Notes: generated from the letters alone by a model not told the origin. A stretch of DNA of 64,000 nt from Fibrobacter sp. (GCF_017545445.1 NZ_JAFWOM010000011.1:41591-105590), one strand, 5' to 3'; counted from the first letter of the stretch, positions 7,894-16,447 are shown. Numbers and translations are program-made.

Positions 7894-8012
7894 TTTTTGG
7901 GTAAAAATAAGCCTAAGGGCTCGCAAATTCTAGGTCTTATGCGTTTTTGGACGAAATACGTTTATTTTGGGGAGTCTGCCGAGAGAAAAAAATCTATTTT
8001 AGTGGTCACCAA

Positions 8013-9404
8013 ATGTCTTTTTTGAAGAATTTTAATTTTTTTCGGATTTTTTTCGTTGCTTCTGCGTTTGCGACGGTGGCTTATGCTGCTGACCGCGTTG
8101 TGGGGGCGAATGCGACTCTTGATACTGAACCGGGGGCGCGTTCTGCGGCTTTGGGGTCGGCGACTTTAGCGGTCGAAGGCGATTATCTGGGCCTTTCGAC
8201 GAATGCGTACCAGCTTTCGCAGGCGAAGTACATGTGGGCTTCGTTTTCGCATACGGCTTATTATGAAGATACCAAGTACGATTATGCGTCGATGGTGATT
8301 CCGCTTTTTAACAACCAAGGCCTTGGCGTTTCGTTCGCTAGGTTCGGTGCTGACGATATTCCTGACATCAAGGATGGTGAGCCGCTGCCCGAAGGTTCCA
8401 ATTACAACACGCTTTCTTATGCAGACTGGGTGTTTTCTGTGGCGTGGGGCCGTCGCTTTTTAGACCGTTTGGACCTTGGACTTGCGTTCCATGTGCTGTA
8501 TCGTGATATGGACCAGAGCGGTTGGGGGTTCCGTGGCGATGCGAGTGCGCGTTACCAGATTAAAGACGATTTTTACGTGGCGGGCCTCTTGAAAGGCTGG
8601 ACCTCGTCGGCTGCATCCTGGGATTCTGGCGAATTTGAATATTCTGCTCCTGAATTTTACCTCGCGTTGAGCTATGGGCTGCCTGTGGCGTACCTCTATG
8701 GCAAGTTCAATTTCTACTGGCAGAGCGCAGGACTTTTCCATCACGATCACAGGGATTTGGATTTTGATGAAGATACGCATGGTGGCGAGCGCATTTGGGA
8801 AGATCCTTTGGATTGGCTGTCTGGCGGTCGCGGTGGTGTCGAGTTTGCGTTTGACTTTGGACTCAAGTTGCGGGTCGGCCTTAGCAGCTTTACGACGTTC
8901 AAAAGCGTGACGGCGGGTGCCGGTCTTACGATTATGAATTTCCTCGTCGTGGATTATGCGTTTGAATCGCATCCGGTGTTTTCTCCGGTACACCGCGTGA
9001 GCATTAGCTTTAGCCCGTACCTCTTTGGCCACAAGCCGAGAGAGAAGAGTCACCTGAGTCCGACTGCTGCATCGAAGAAACTTGTGACGGAGGACACAGA
9101 GGAATATGCGGTTGAAGAATCTGTAGTGGAAACGGTTCAAGAACAACCTGTGTCTGAGGCTGCTTCGCAAACGAAATCGGCTGTTGGTTCGACTCCGACG
9201 ACGGCTCCTGCAACGGAACCTGCGAACGCTACACCTGCTGCTCCGGCTTCTGCGGAACCTACGACTCAAGTTTCTGCTCCGACCTCGTCTGCAACATCGG
9301 AACCGGCAGCTCCCGTCGAAAATCGCGCCGCTCCGGCATCGTCTGTAACGACACCGGCTCCCGCAAAGCCGATTATCGAAACCGACGACGAAATATTGGA
9401 ATAG
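8013..9404 (+). CDS. PorV/PorQ-family outer-membrane protein with Pro/Ala/Thr-rich tail
   Basis: 463 residues from ATG 8013 (MSFLKNFNFFRIFF), chosen because the signal peptide with cleavage after AYA starts here; an upstream in-frame start would add 22 unlikely residues. After the signal come GARSAALGSATLAVEGDYLGLSTN-type segments and repeated amphipathic strands (MWASFSHTAYYEDTKY, GLGVSFARFG, GLRVGLSSF-like), the pattern of PorV/PorQ-type barrels used in type IX secretion and other envelope roles. From about residue 345 a charged and then Ala/Pro/Thr/Glu-rich tail follows, probably periplasmic or surface-exposed, ending EIDDEILE-like acidic residues. A specific role in secretion is not shown here. 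Confidence 0.78.
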   Translation: MSFLKNFNFFRIFFVASAFATVAYAADRVVGANATLDTEPGARSAALGSATLAVEGDYLGLSTNAYQLSQAKYMWASFSHTAYYEDTKYDYASMVIPLFNNQGLGVSFARFGADDIPDIKDGEPLPEGSNYNTLSYADWVFSVAWGRRFLDRLDLGLAFHVLYRDMDQSGWGFRGDASARYQIKDDFYVAGLLKGWTSSAASWDSGEFEYSAPEFYLALSYGLPVAYLYGKFNFYWQSAGLFHHDHRDLDFDEDTHGGERIWEDPLDWLSGGRGGVEFAFDFGLKLRVGLSSFTTFKSVTAGAGLTIMNFLVVDYAFESHPVFSPVHRVSISFSPYLFGHKPREKSHLSPTAASKKLVTEDTEEYAVEESVVETVQEQPVSEAASQTKSAVGSTPTTAPATEPANATPAAPASAEPTTQVSAPTSSATSEPAAPVENRAAPASSVTTPAPAKPIIETDDEILE

Positions 9405-9408
9405 TTTA

Positions 9409-9438
9409 GTTTTTAGTCATTGGTCATTAGTCGTTAGG
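9409..9438. repeat. Heptamer repeat tract (GGTCATTA type)
   Basis: Tandem 7-bp units reading TAGTCAT, TGGTCAT, TAGTCGT directly after the PorV-like gene. This is the reverse-strand form of the TGACCAA/ACTAACC repeats seen in most intergenic gaps of the window. Confidence 0.7.
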
Positions 9439-9453
9439 CCGTCGGCGTTGGTG

Positions 9454-9543
9454 GCTTACACGGAACTAATTGCTTTGTCATCCCGGCCTAAGGTCCCTGA
9501 GCTACGTCGAAGGGCCGGGACCAGCTTACACGGAACTAGTTGC
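9454..9543. repeat. Direct repeats flanking a strong hairpin
   Basis: A 20-bp direct repeat (GCTTACACGGAACTAATTGC at 9454-9473 and a 19/20 identical copy at 9524-9543) brackets an inverted repeat with arms TCCCGGCC (9481-9488) and GGCCGGGA (9513-9520). Inside the loop CCCT and AGGG can extend a nested stem. The element resembles intergenic palindromic (REP-like) sequence; no coding potential is evident. Confidence 0.75.
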
Positions 9544-9990
9544 AATACCTCATACCCCATACCCCGAAGGCACGCAGTGCCGAGCCCATACCCCAAACTT
9601 TCACTGGATGGGGCAAGCCCCAACCTCTTTGGCTCAATCATATCCATACAAGTATGGCTACGATGCTCGCCTTTTGAGGTTGTCCCTATGCTACGCTCCA
9701 GGATGACCGCACACTGCCTACTGTTTACTAACCACTAACCACCAACCACTTGCTTTAGCCCATACCCCAGTAGCGTGCAAAACGAGCGTCGCAAAAATAT
9801 GGTTGACGCTTCGCGTCTATTTCTTCGGCTCACAAATAGAAAACATAAATGTTTTCTGCTTGCTTCGCCTTGTGAACTATTGCATATTTTTATGACCGAG
9901 TGCAGACGCAGACGCCGAAGGCGTCAAAGGGGCTCAAGCCCCGAGCCCATACCTCATACCCAAAATCCCTACATATTACACTAAAAATCT
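9544..9990. repeat. Intergenic repeat field: short hairpins and heptamer tract
   Basis: No gene is supported here. Visible parts are a GGCAC-GCA-GTGCC hairpin (9569-9581) followed by GCCCATACCCC, a heptamer tract CTAACCACTAACC-ACCAACC (about 9715-9750), a GACGC-TTC-GCGTC hairpin, an ACGCC-GAA-GGCGT hairpin, and GGGGCT-CA-AGCCCC (9929-9942) followed again by GCCCATACC. The combination of a small hairpin and GCCCATACC recurs at 25479-25503 and about 57935-57958. Short open frames here are low-complexity by-products. Confidence 0.7.
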
Positions 9991-10000
9991 TCATTTTTTT

Positions 10001-10010
10001 GAGTATATTG
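10001..10010 (+). promoter_or_regulatory. Candidate promoter -10 element for the STAS gene
   Basis: GAGTATATTG lies 28 bp before the ATG at 10038 in AT-rich DNA. The same TATATTG core occurs upstream of the FISUMP genes at 16806, 25661 and 29682, so it is a good candidate for the main sigma factor's -10 box in this organism. No transcription data support it. Confidence 0.45.
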
Positions 10011-10037
10011 CTCGTACAATAGCTTATATTTGTTTAC

Positions 10038-10658
10038 ATGACGCAGATATATACAAAAAATGTGGGTTTGTTCCTTGTTCTCCCAGCTCCTCTCAATCCG
10101 ATAGGTGCGTTTGATGCAGAACGGTTCAAGTCAAATTTCCGTACCATCATGAGCTATGATGCTGGCTTCAGGTTTGTTGCTGTGGATCTGTCGGGACTTG
10201 ACTTTGTCTATAGCGATGCCTACAATGCCTTTATGCAGTGCCATCAGGAACTGTCTAACAAGAACGGTGCGTTTGCGGTTCTTGCCGATAAGGAATCTCT
10301 ATCGAATAGTTTGAAGAAGGTGGGGCTAGAACGATTTATCCGCATTTTTATGAGCGAATCGGATATGGCGGCATTTACGCCGATAGAAACGCCCAAAGAT
10401 GCGGCTCCGTCAACTGCGGCTCCGTCGGTGGCTAATATACCGAAAAAGGATCCTCCGACAGCTCGTGTTGCGGTCGTGGAAAAAATCGATCCGTCTGTTT
10501 ATGAAAAGCCTGTTGAAAAGCCTGCTCCACCAGTTGAACCGAAAGTTTTGGACAAAAACCCGCTTGAAGATGAAGAACCGTCTTCGAAGAGCACTGCTTT
10601 TGTCGTAATCGTTCTTTTGCTGATTGCGATTGCTGCAGCGACCTATTACCTCATGTAG
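10038..10658 (+). CDS. STAS-domain protein with Pro-rich linker and C-terminal TM anchor
   Basis: 206 residues. Residues about 1-110 form a STAS-like domain of the anti-sigma-factor-antagonist type: a first strand GLFLVLPAPLNPIG, then RFVAVDLSGLDFVYSDAYNAFMQCHQEL, which places a Ser after a strand where SpoIIAA proteins carry the phosphorylated Ser, and GAFAVLADKESLSNSLKKVGLERFI. A Pro/Ala/Lys-rich linker (about 118-180) leads to a hydrophobic C-terminal segment (STAFVVIVLLLIAIAAATYY), which would tail-anchor the protein in the inner membrane. The next gene begins 3 bp downstream. A membrane-tethered STAS domain is unusual. It may sense or scaffold an envelope process with the LytM-like protein downstream. 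Confidence 0.8.
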   Translation: MTQIYTKNVGLFLVLPAPLNPIGAFDAERFKSNFRTIMSYDAGFRFVAVDLSGLDFVYSDAYNAFMQCHQELSNKNGAFAVLADKESLSNSLKKVGLERFIRIFMSESDMAAFTPIETPKDAAPSTAAPSVANIPKKDPPTARVAVVEKIDPSVYEKPVEKPAPPVEPKVLDKNPLEDEEPSSKSTAFVVIVLLLIAIAAATYYLM

Positions 10659-10661
10659 TCG

Positions 10662-11579
10662 ATGCCCGTAGATTTTCCGACAGAGATCCAACGTAAAAAA
10701 AGAAAAAATAACTTACAGCACAAGTTCCCGTTAGTAAGAATCGTTTTCTTTTTCATTCTGATAGTTGTTGCTTTCTCGAACGGCTGGTTTCGCAAGCTGG
10801 CCGATAAACTTCCGCTCCCCGGAAACGAGGAACCCGTTCTTCAGCGTGTTGAAGAGTGGATTGAAGGTTGCACGTCTTATGATGGAACCCCATTTGAACT
10901 CAAGGATGGCTATGTGCAGTGTTCGTGGGTGGTGAATGATTCGCTAGTCCTCCCGAATTCCTTTTTGCGCTATGTCAAAGGTTTAGCATCGGATGGGGCG
11001 AAAATTCATTGGGTCGCTCCCAAGAAGGATTTTGGCGAGGCGCTTCTTGTCGTTGTAGAAGATACGACTCGTAGTGTTTATTTGCACATGCCGCGTGAAG
11101 ATTCTTCGAAGGTCTGGATTTCGAGCAAGACCGGCTGCCTTTTTCCGGGGCCGTGTCCGCATGTTCCGCTCGGATGGTCTGCGCTATCCATTGTCGATAA
11201 CTTTGACTTCGAGGGTTTGGAACAATTGCTTTCAGCGGATGTCTTTAGAGGGCTAGGGGAGGCTCCGATTTACCCTGTGCTTCCGGGGGTTGTGCTGGAG
11301 GCGGGGCGCGATTCATTGGGAATGTTTGTCGAACTCAATCATGGCAATGGCGTGACTTCGCGTATGTTCGGCATTGGCTCGTGGAAAATGGCTCCTACCG
11401 TCGGAAAGATGCTTGATGTCAAGGATGCTGTGGGCCGCTTATCTCCGCAAGATAGCGCTTCGTTCTTCTTGACTTTGCGTCAAAATGGGTTGTTTGTGCG
11501 TTGGAAGGATTTCTACAAATTGACGCACCCAGTGGATTCCGCTCAAATTGCTATATTCAAGAAGCATTTGCCTTTTTGA
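10662..11579 (+). CDS. Membrane-anchored degenerate LytM/M23-like protein
   Basis: 305 residues. One N-terminal membrane helix (FPLVRIVFFFILIVVAF, residues about 25-41) is followed by a periplasmic part. The C-terminal region (PVLPGVVLEAGRDSLGMF, ELNHGNGVTSRMFGIG, VGKMLDVKDAVGRL, SFFLTLRQNGLFVRW) lines up with the LytM fold of M23 peptidases. The metal ligands are gone: there is no HxxxD motif and the HxH strand reads FLT. Such inactive LytM domains in EnvC or NlpD act as amidase activators rather than enzymes. It sits in a tight gene row (3 bp after the STAS gene, 10 bp before the lipoprotein gene). The M23 match is by eye and moderately sure. Confidence 0.65.
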   Translation: MPVDFPTEIQRKKRKNNLQHKFPLVRIVFFFILIVVAFSNGWFRKLADKLPLPGNEEPVLQRVEEWIEGCTSYDGTPFELKDGYVQCSWVVNDSLVLPNSFLRYVKGLASDGAKIHWVAPKKDFGEALLVVVEDTTRSVYLHMPREDSSKVWISSKTGCLFPGPCPHVPLGWSALSIVDNFDFEGLEQLLSADVFRGLGEAPIYPVLPGVVLEAGRDSLGMFVELNHGNGVTSRMFGIGSWKMAPTVGKMLDVKDAVGRLSPQDSASFFLTLRQNGLFVRWKDFYKLTHPVDSAQIAIFKKHLPF

Positions 11580-11589
11580 GTGAGTCTGT

Positions 11590-12771
11590 ATGAAGCGTGA
11601 ATCCGCAATTTTTTTATTCTCGATTTTATTGTTCCCTTTGATGATGCTTTTCGCCGGCTGTACGCATGACGGCGATGGTCCGCTTGATGTGATGCCTGGC
11701 GGTGAGGCGGTAGAGGGTAATGGATTTTTCTTGGGGGCTGTGCTAGATTCGGGAAAGTCTGTCCACTTGATTTCGGATACGCTATATATTACGCTTTCTA
11801 AGATTTGGTCGTTTTCGAATTGTTCGCTTACGTCAATTGATTTGGATGAAAGTTACGAGGAATCTCAGCTTGTGATTTCTCCCCAAGTGAACATCAAGGT
11901 GAATACGGACGATTGTCCGGCGCCGATGTACCGCTCGGATACGACATTCAAAATGGTGCTTCCCGAAGATGTTCCTTCGGACTTGACGGATATAGTCGTG
12001 AAAAACGATACGGATTCGCTGATTACCTCCATCAAGCTTCGTCGCGGAAAGATTGTCACGGATACGTTCTACATTTTTGTAGATTCGGCTTTTGCAAAAA
12101 TGGATTCACTCCCGTTGCGTACAAAGGATTCTCCTTCGGTTTTGCGGGTGCTGGATTCGATTACTCCGCAGAAGTTTTATTGGCGGACGCTCCGTGCGAA
12201 TTGTACAAGGCGTGTGGATAAATGCAGCGATGTTGTTGCGGATACGCTTTTCCCAGACAACTGGCGCCTTGACGATACGGTGCTTGTTCCGGTGCATTAT
12301 GCTTGCGCTTCGGCTGATTCTATGTATTGCCTTAAAGACAAGTGGGAATATGATACTACGGCTTTAGGCAAGGTCAATGTGCGTTTGGATACGGTTTGGC
12401 ATACGAATTTGTACTATATCGAAAAAATTCCAAAGTGCGCATGGGTGGAAACATTCAGATATTCCGGTTTTGTGTTTGGTGAAAAGATGACATTTTGGCG
12501 TTCTATGTTCGTGCCGGACGATAATGAAATTTCTTGTGGACCTTCGACGAAGATAGATTGGTTTGTTTATAATCTTTCGTCAAATTTCCTTGTTCTTGAA
12601 AACGATGATGAAGAGGACGAATCAAAGTTTGTAGATAGTTTATTCGGTATATGGAAGTCGGCGACGGTTGCACGCGATACTGTTGTGATTGATACGGTTG
12701 TGCAAGATTCCGTTGCCCGCGATACCGTTAAAGCCGATTCGCTTCATGATGATAAGAAGGTCTCGAAATGA
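11590..12771 (+). CDS. Lipoprotein of unknown function
   Basis: 393 residues with a signal peptide ending MLFAGC (lipobox, Cys near residue 24). The mature part is rich in Asp/Ser/Thr and repeats of the D-T-V/S-L type, especially toward the C-terminus (RDTVVIDTVVQDSVARDTV). Several conserved-looking Cys (NCSLT, NTDDCPAP, NCTRRVDKCS, HYACASADSMYC) suggest disulfides in an exported domain. No named family recognised. It overlaps the Nudix gene by 4 bp (ATGA) and follows the LytM-like gene by 10 bp, so all four belong to one operon. Confidence 0.78.
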   Translation: MKRESAIFLFSILLFPLMMLFAGCTHDGDGPLDVMPGGEAVEGNGFFLGAVLDSGKSVHLISDTLYITLSKIWSFSNCSLTSIDLDESYEESQLVISPQVNIKVNTDDCPAPMYRSDTTFKMVLPEDVPSDLTDIVVKNDTDSLITSIKLRRGKIVTDTFYIFVDSAFAKMDSLPLRTKDSPSVLRVLDSITPQKFYWRTLRANCTRRVDKCSDVVADTLFPDNWRLDDTVLVPVHYACASADSMYCLKDKWEYDTTALGKVNVRLDTVWHTNLYYIEKIPKCAWVETFRYSGFVFGEKMTFWRSMFVPDDNEISCGPSTKIDWFVYNLSSNFLVLENDDEEDESKFVDSLFGIWKSATVARDTVVIDTVVQDSVARDTVKADSLHDDKKVSK

Positions 12772-13493
12772 TTGAATATTCCTTTGCTGCTGAAATCCCT
12801 GAAGAAGACAAACCGATAATTCTCGAAAGTCGAATTTATAAGCAATGGCTCGAGGCTTCCGAAAAAAAATTCACGATTACGAAGGTGCATTTCGCTTCGG
12901 TCGATTATTTTAGTAAACGCCATGTTCCGCTGTTTATCAAATTGAATGCGACAGCTTTTTTGCCAGATGGCAAGCCGGTGCACGGGATTGTGCTTGTGCG
13001 CGGGCATGCCGTGGGCGTGCTTGTCGTGCTTTATTGCGAAGGCAAGCGTTACTTGCTTTTGGTGCGTCAACCGCGATTCGCCATTTCGGAGACGGCGTCG
13101 CTTGAAATTCCGGCGGGGATTCTGGACTGGTCGGGCGATTTCCGCAAGGTGGCGCTTTCGGAGCTTGAAGAAGAAGCGCAAATCAAGGCCGACGATTCTG
13201 AACTTATCGACTTGATGGATTTTTGGTACAAGGGCGCGAGCGATGGCTTTGCCGGAAGCTGCGGGCTTTTGGACGAGCGCATCCGCCTTTACGCTATTGA
13301 GCGCCATGTGACTCGAAAAGAACTCGATGCGATGGATGGCAAGAACCAGACTTACACTGACGAAAACGAGTGGATTCGTACGGAAGTATTGCCCTACGAA
13401 GAAGCTGCTCACCAGTTCATCGACGGAAAGAATTTGATCGCACTCTTCCTCTACGAGCGCTGGCTGGAATCTAGACGAGAGAATGCTCGCTAG
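12768..13493 (+). CDS. Nudix hydrolase, NUDT14/ADP-sugar diphosphatase-like
   Basis: 241 residues, cytoplasmic. HGIVLVRGHAVGVLVVLY, then LVRQPRFAISETASLEIPAG, precede the Nudix box (about residues 119-141). The box is partly divergent: G-x5-G replaces G-x5-E and SELEEEA replaces REUxEExG, but the catalytic E-x-x-E-E set is kept. Layout and the EIPAG signature resemble plant and bacterial ADP-sugar diphosphatases (NUDT14 type), which split ADP-glucose-like sugars. The reading frame ends inside a dispersed 25-bp repeat that supplies the last residues RENAR and the TAG stop. Substrate is inferred from family resemblance. Confidence 0.82.
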   Translation: MIEYSFAAEIPEEDKPIILESRIYKQWLEASEKKFTITKVHFASVDYFSKRHVPLFIKLNATAFLPDGKPVHGIVLVRGHAVGVLVVLYCEGKRYLLLVRQPRFAISETASLEIPAGILDWSGDFRKVALSELEEEAQIKADDSELIDLMDFWYKGASDGFAGSCGLLDERIRLYAIERHVTRKELDAMDGKNQTYTDENEWIRTEVLPYEEAAHQFIDGKNLIALFLYERWLESRRENAR

Positions 13494-13496
13494 GCT
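13472..13496. repeat. 25-bp dispersed repeat overlapping a gene end (copy 1)
   Basis: The sequence TAGACGAGAGAATGCTCGCT, continuing AGGCT, recurs with one mismatch at 52004-52028. Here it covers the last codons and the stop of the Nudix gene; there it begins exactly with the stop of the ABC ATPase gene. The first 11 bases are the reverse complement of TCTCTCGTCTA, which ends the TTTCGTC heptamer tract at about 52200. Confidence 0.75.
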
Positions 13497-13551
13497 GCTG
13501 AGCGTGCCGTAGCGCCGGGGGGTGTTTTCCTGACTCCATCTGAGCCAGGCG

Positions 13552-13629
13552 TTGCGGGCTGGCGTTTGAAGCCCGCAAGAAGGGGTAGCGGATGCCCGTA
13601 GGGCAGAAGCGAGGGGAAGGCTTTCCCCT
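13552..13629. repeat. Cluster of three intergenic hairpins
   Basis: Three inverted repeats follow each other: TTGCGGGCT/AGCCCGCAA (13552-13560 and 13570-13578), TGCCC-GTA-GGGCA (about 13593-13605) and AGGGGAA/TTCCCCT (13612-13618 and 13623-13629). None is followed by a T-run, so they read as REP-like sequence rather than terminators. They sit between the Nudix operon and the PEGA gene. Confidence 0.7.
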
Positions 13630-13662
13630 AACCCCAATCACCGCTTATAGCTCCAAACCTTT

Positions 13663-13705
13663 AATAACTAATGTCCATTGACCAAAGACCAATGACCAAT
13701 AGCTA
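13663..13705. repeat. Heptamer repeat tract (TGACCAA type)
   Basis: Seven-base units CATTGAC, CAAAGAC, CAATGAC, CAATAGC stand in tandem just before the PEGA gene, ending about 20 bp from its start codon. The units are close variants of TGACCAA. Confidence 0.7.
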
Positions 13706-13724
13706 AAAAAATTATTTTTCGTGC

Positions 13725-15287
13725 ATGAAACGATTGTTTTTTGCTTTCTCAATTCTGTTATTGCTTGCTGCGGATGCTTTGGCTACATACGTAGCTGTGC
13801 TTGAAACGGGAGTCGATGGTGCCGCCAAGGAAAATGTCTCGCTTTCGGATCGCCAGTACCTAACAAACGTATTGCGTGAACAAGCCGTCAAGGAACTCCC
13901 TGCGGTGCAGAACTACACCATCATGACGCGAGAGAACATCCAGCAGATGCTCCCGCCGGGTAAAGCGATTGAAGATTGCGAAGGCAGTTGCCTAGTGGAA
14001 ACCGGCAAGAACATTTCTGCCGACTATATTTGCCAGGCCCGCGTGGGGAGTTTCGGTTCGTCGCTTACGCTTTCTGCCGAACTTTACGAAACGGCGGGCA
14101 ACAAGCTCATTGCAAGTTTCAATGGACGCGGACAGAACGTCGAAGAACTTTTGGATTTGATCAAGCAGAAAGCTCCCGAATTTTTCCGCGGTGTGAAAGG
14201 TAGCGGATTTGCTGGAGTTGGCGGTTTTGGTTCCATTAGCGAAGCGGGTTCGTTTAGCTATGCCGGCAAAAAGAAGTTTATCGTGGAAATCGTTTCGAAT
14301 CCGGCTGGGGCTGTGCCTACGGTTGATGGAAAAGCTATTCCCAAGTGCTTGAGCACGCCGTGCAAAGTCCAGATCGAAGAAGGTGAACATCGCTTTGTGG
14401 CAACGTTTGATGGTTACGAAGATGCCGAAAAAGTTGAAAGTGTCAAAAGCAATAATCAAAAAATAGAACTTACGCTTTCGTCGAACGTTGGCTGGCTTGA
14501 AATGAAGCCGGTCATGAATGAAGCCGCAAATCGCGGTGTGCTAAATGTGACCGTCGATGGTGTCCGTAAAGATGATTCCCGAATTGAACTGGAGGCAGGG
14601 TTCCATGATGTGAGGGTGACGCATCCCTGCTATGATCCGGTTGAATTCCGCGTGTCCATTGCGAAAAACAAAACGGAGACGTTCGATAAGGAACTTGTTC
14701 GCGGTAAGGGCGGTCTAGAACTTAATGTGGAATACAAAGGTGAACCTCAGGCGGTGCTTGTTATCATTGATGGAGAAGACGCTGGCAGTACACCTTACGC
14801 TGGAGAAGTGCCTCTGTGCGCAGACGTGATGCTCCAGGGGAACGGCTGGACCGAAAAAGTGAATGTGCAGCCCAAGTGGCATGAAGTTGTGCAGGTGACG
14901 CATAAGCTCATGCATTCGCCGGAAGCTGTTGCAATGTCTGTTGATGCGACTGAGGCCAAAGCCAAAGTTGCTTACGATGAACTTGATGGAAAAAAATCGA
15001 ACCAGGCGAAGGCCGACCAAGCGGCAAGCGACGTTCAAAAGGATAAAGGCGGAAAGAAAATCCATTGGGTGCCGATAGCGATTTCTGGCGGTGTTGCGGT
15101 CATTGGTGCTGCCATGGCGTTAGTGTTTGACAAAAAGGCTAAAGACGCCACAGCGACTCCTCCGGCGAACCAAGTGGAATTCCAGACGGGGCATGACAAT
15201 GCCCAAAAGTACCAAACCTTCCGCAATATTTCGTTGGGTGTGGTTTTGGGCGGACTTGTCGGTGTTGGTCTTACATTCCTTTTTTAG
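13725..15287 (+). CDS. PEGA-domain protein with LpoB/CsgG-like N-terminal part
   Basis: 520 residues. A signal peptide (MKRLFFAFSILLLLAADALA) is followed by a region (about 21-160) with a VLETGVD strand, LTNVLREQAVKELP, YTIMTRENIQQML and a CEGSC motif, typical of TolB/CsgG-like nucleating folds in envelope proteins. Residues about 185-240 form a PEGA domain (VEIVSNPAGAVPTVDGK, TPCKVQIEEGEHRFVATFDGYE), and a second and third beta-rich stretch follow to about 400. After an Ala/Lys-rich linker, two hydrophobic segments (about 445-465 and 500-518) could anchor the C-terminus. PEGA domains often bind polysaccharide or peptidoglycan. The lipoprotein gene at 15302 begins 14 bp after its stop. Confidence 0.8.
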   Translation: MKRLFFAFSILLLLAADALATYVAVLETGVDGAAKENVSLSDRQYLTNVLREQAVKELPAVQNYTIMTRENIQQMLPPGKAIEDCEGSCLVETGKNISADYICQARVGSFGSSLTLSAELYETAGNKLIASFNGRGQNVEELLDLIKQKAPEFFRGVKGSGFAGVGGFGSISEAGSFSYAGKKKFIVEIVSNPAGAVPTVDGKAIPKCLSTPCKVQIEEGEHRFVATFDGYEDAEKVESVKSNNQKIELTLSSNVGWLEMKPVMNEAANRGVLNVTVDGVRKDDSRIELEAGFHDVRVTHPCYDPVEFRVSIAKNKTETFDKELVRGKGGLELNVEYKGEPQAVLVIIDGEDAGSTPYAGEVPLCADVMLQGNGWTEKVNVQPKWHEVVQVTHKLMHSPEAVAMSVDATEAKAKVAYDELDGKKSNQAKADQAASDVQKDKGGKKIHWVPIAISGGVAVIGAAMALVFDKKAKDATATPPANQVEFQTGHDNAQKYQTFRNISLGVVLGGLVGVGLTFLF

Positions 15288-15301
15288 TGGGTGCTAGTCT
15301 T

Positions 15302-16384
15302 ATGAAAAAGATTCTTTTGCTTTTATCTGTCGCTGCAATGTGGGGATGTACCGATTACGTAAGCCAATGGGACGACAAGTATGCCGCCGCTTTTGCAGGA
15401 GGCACTCCTGTGCAAGAACAAGTTTGTGTGGACGGAACGCAAACGTCGGTTAGAGAGGGGGATTGTACTACATATTTTATTTGTAGTAACAACGAATGGG
15501 CTCAATTAAATACTGCTTGCGATGCCCAACCGCAGAGAATGTGTGAAGAAGGTGCCATTACAACATCGAGCGATGGGGTATGTACTATAAGTTTTATCTG
15601 TACTAACAATACCGCGGTTCCTCTGAGTACGTCTTGCACGAGCACGTCTCCTGTTACAACTACTTCTTCGTCTAAAGTTGTGAAAAGTTCATCGTCCAGA
15701 ACTGTTACCGCAAAATCAAGTTCCTCAAAAATTACAGTTCTTGATGAAACAACTTATACGGAAGTGACGGGTACTGTAAAGTGCCCCAAAGCAATGTTCT
15801 GCGCAGCATCATATGATATTCGAGTTGAAACGGGCAAAGATGACGGCTCTGATTCATACGGGTATTGGTTTGCGTATGATGATTACAGTAATGGCGGTAG
15901 TTCTTATTTCACGTGGCCTTATGGTAACGATGATGGGATGAGGTCGTTTGCTGAATTATCCGTGGAATCGGCTGGAGCGATTGTAGGCACAGCCACAATA
16001 GATGACAGTGGTGATATGAGTGTTGGATATCTTGGACTTGGGTTTAACGTCGGTGGGGAGTTGCTAAAGGGCTATGATATTTCTTCATGGAAGGGATTGT
16101 GCATCATTTATAAGGCGAATGCGTATATGGGACTAGAACTTCATCCTGCCAATGAAGCGACTGTGACTAAGTATGACAACCCAATTGCGACTCTTTATAA
16201 ACCTGCTAAAACGACAGCTGCTTATATTGTGGATATTCCCTGGAGTGAATTTGAACAGGCTGGATGGGGAAAATATGTTTCTCTCTCTACCGTGATAACG
16301 TCAACGGCATCGATTTCATTTAGGTTCACGAACAATACGTCATTTTCTATTTACGCAATAGGTAAATACGGAACCTGTAAGTGA
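15302..16384 (+). CDS. Ser-linker lipoprotein with Cys-rich repeats and a C-terminal jelly-roll-like domain
   Basis: 360 residues from ATG 15302 (MKKILLLLSVAAMWGC); an in-frame GTG overlapping the previous stop is less likely. The lipobox is AMWGC. Two Cys-containing repeats follow (VCVDGTQTSVREGDCTTYFIC and MCEEGAITTSSDGVCTISFIC, near residues 40-110), each with three Cys. A Ser/Thr/Lys linker (about 115-150) leads to a beta-rich domain ending near the C-terminus, with WFAYDDYSNGGSSYFTWPYG and SWKGLCIIYKA, reminiscent of carbohydrate-binding jelly rolls. Ser linkers of this kind are common between modules in Fibrobacter surface and carbohydrate-active proteins. The carbohydrate-binding role is inferred. 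Confidence 0.78.
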   Translation: MKKILLLLSVAAMWGCTDYVSQWDDKYAAAFAGGTPVQEQVCVDGTQTSVREGDCTTYFICSNNEWAQLNTACDAQPQRMCEEGAITTSSDGVCTISFICTNNTAVPLSTSCTSTSPVTTTSSSKVVKSSSSRTVTAKSSSSKITVLDETTYTEVTGTVKCPKAMFCAASYDIRVETGKDDGSDSYGYWFAYDDYSNGGSSYFTWPYGNDDGMRSFAELSVESAGAIVGTATIDDSGDMSVGYLGLGFNVGGELLKGYDISSWKGLCIIYKANAYMGLELHPANEATVTKYDNPIATLYKPAKTTAAYIVDIPWSEFEQAGWGKYVSLSTVITSTASISFRFTNNTSFSIYAIGKYGTCK

Positions 16385-16397
16385 TTCTAGTTGTTAG

Positions 16398-16437
16398 TTC
16401 CTGGTCTTTTGTCATTAGTGGTTTATGAGACCAGGAA
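16398..16437. repeat. Inverted repeat with a heptamer-like loop
   Basis: TTCCTGGTCT (16398-16407) pairs exactly with AGACCAGGAA (16428-16437) across a 20-nt loop that contains GTCATTAGTGG, a heptamer-repeat variant. It lies between two convergent genes and might end transcription, but no T-run follows on either strand. Confidence 0.65.
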
Positions 16438-16447
16438 AGACTAACGA

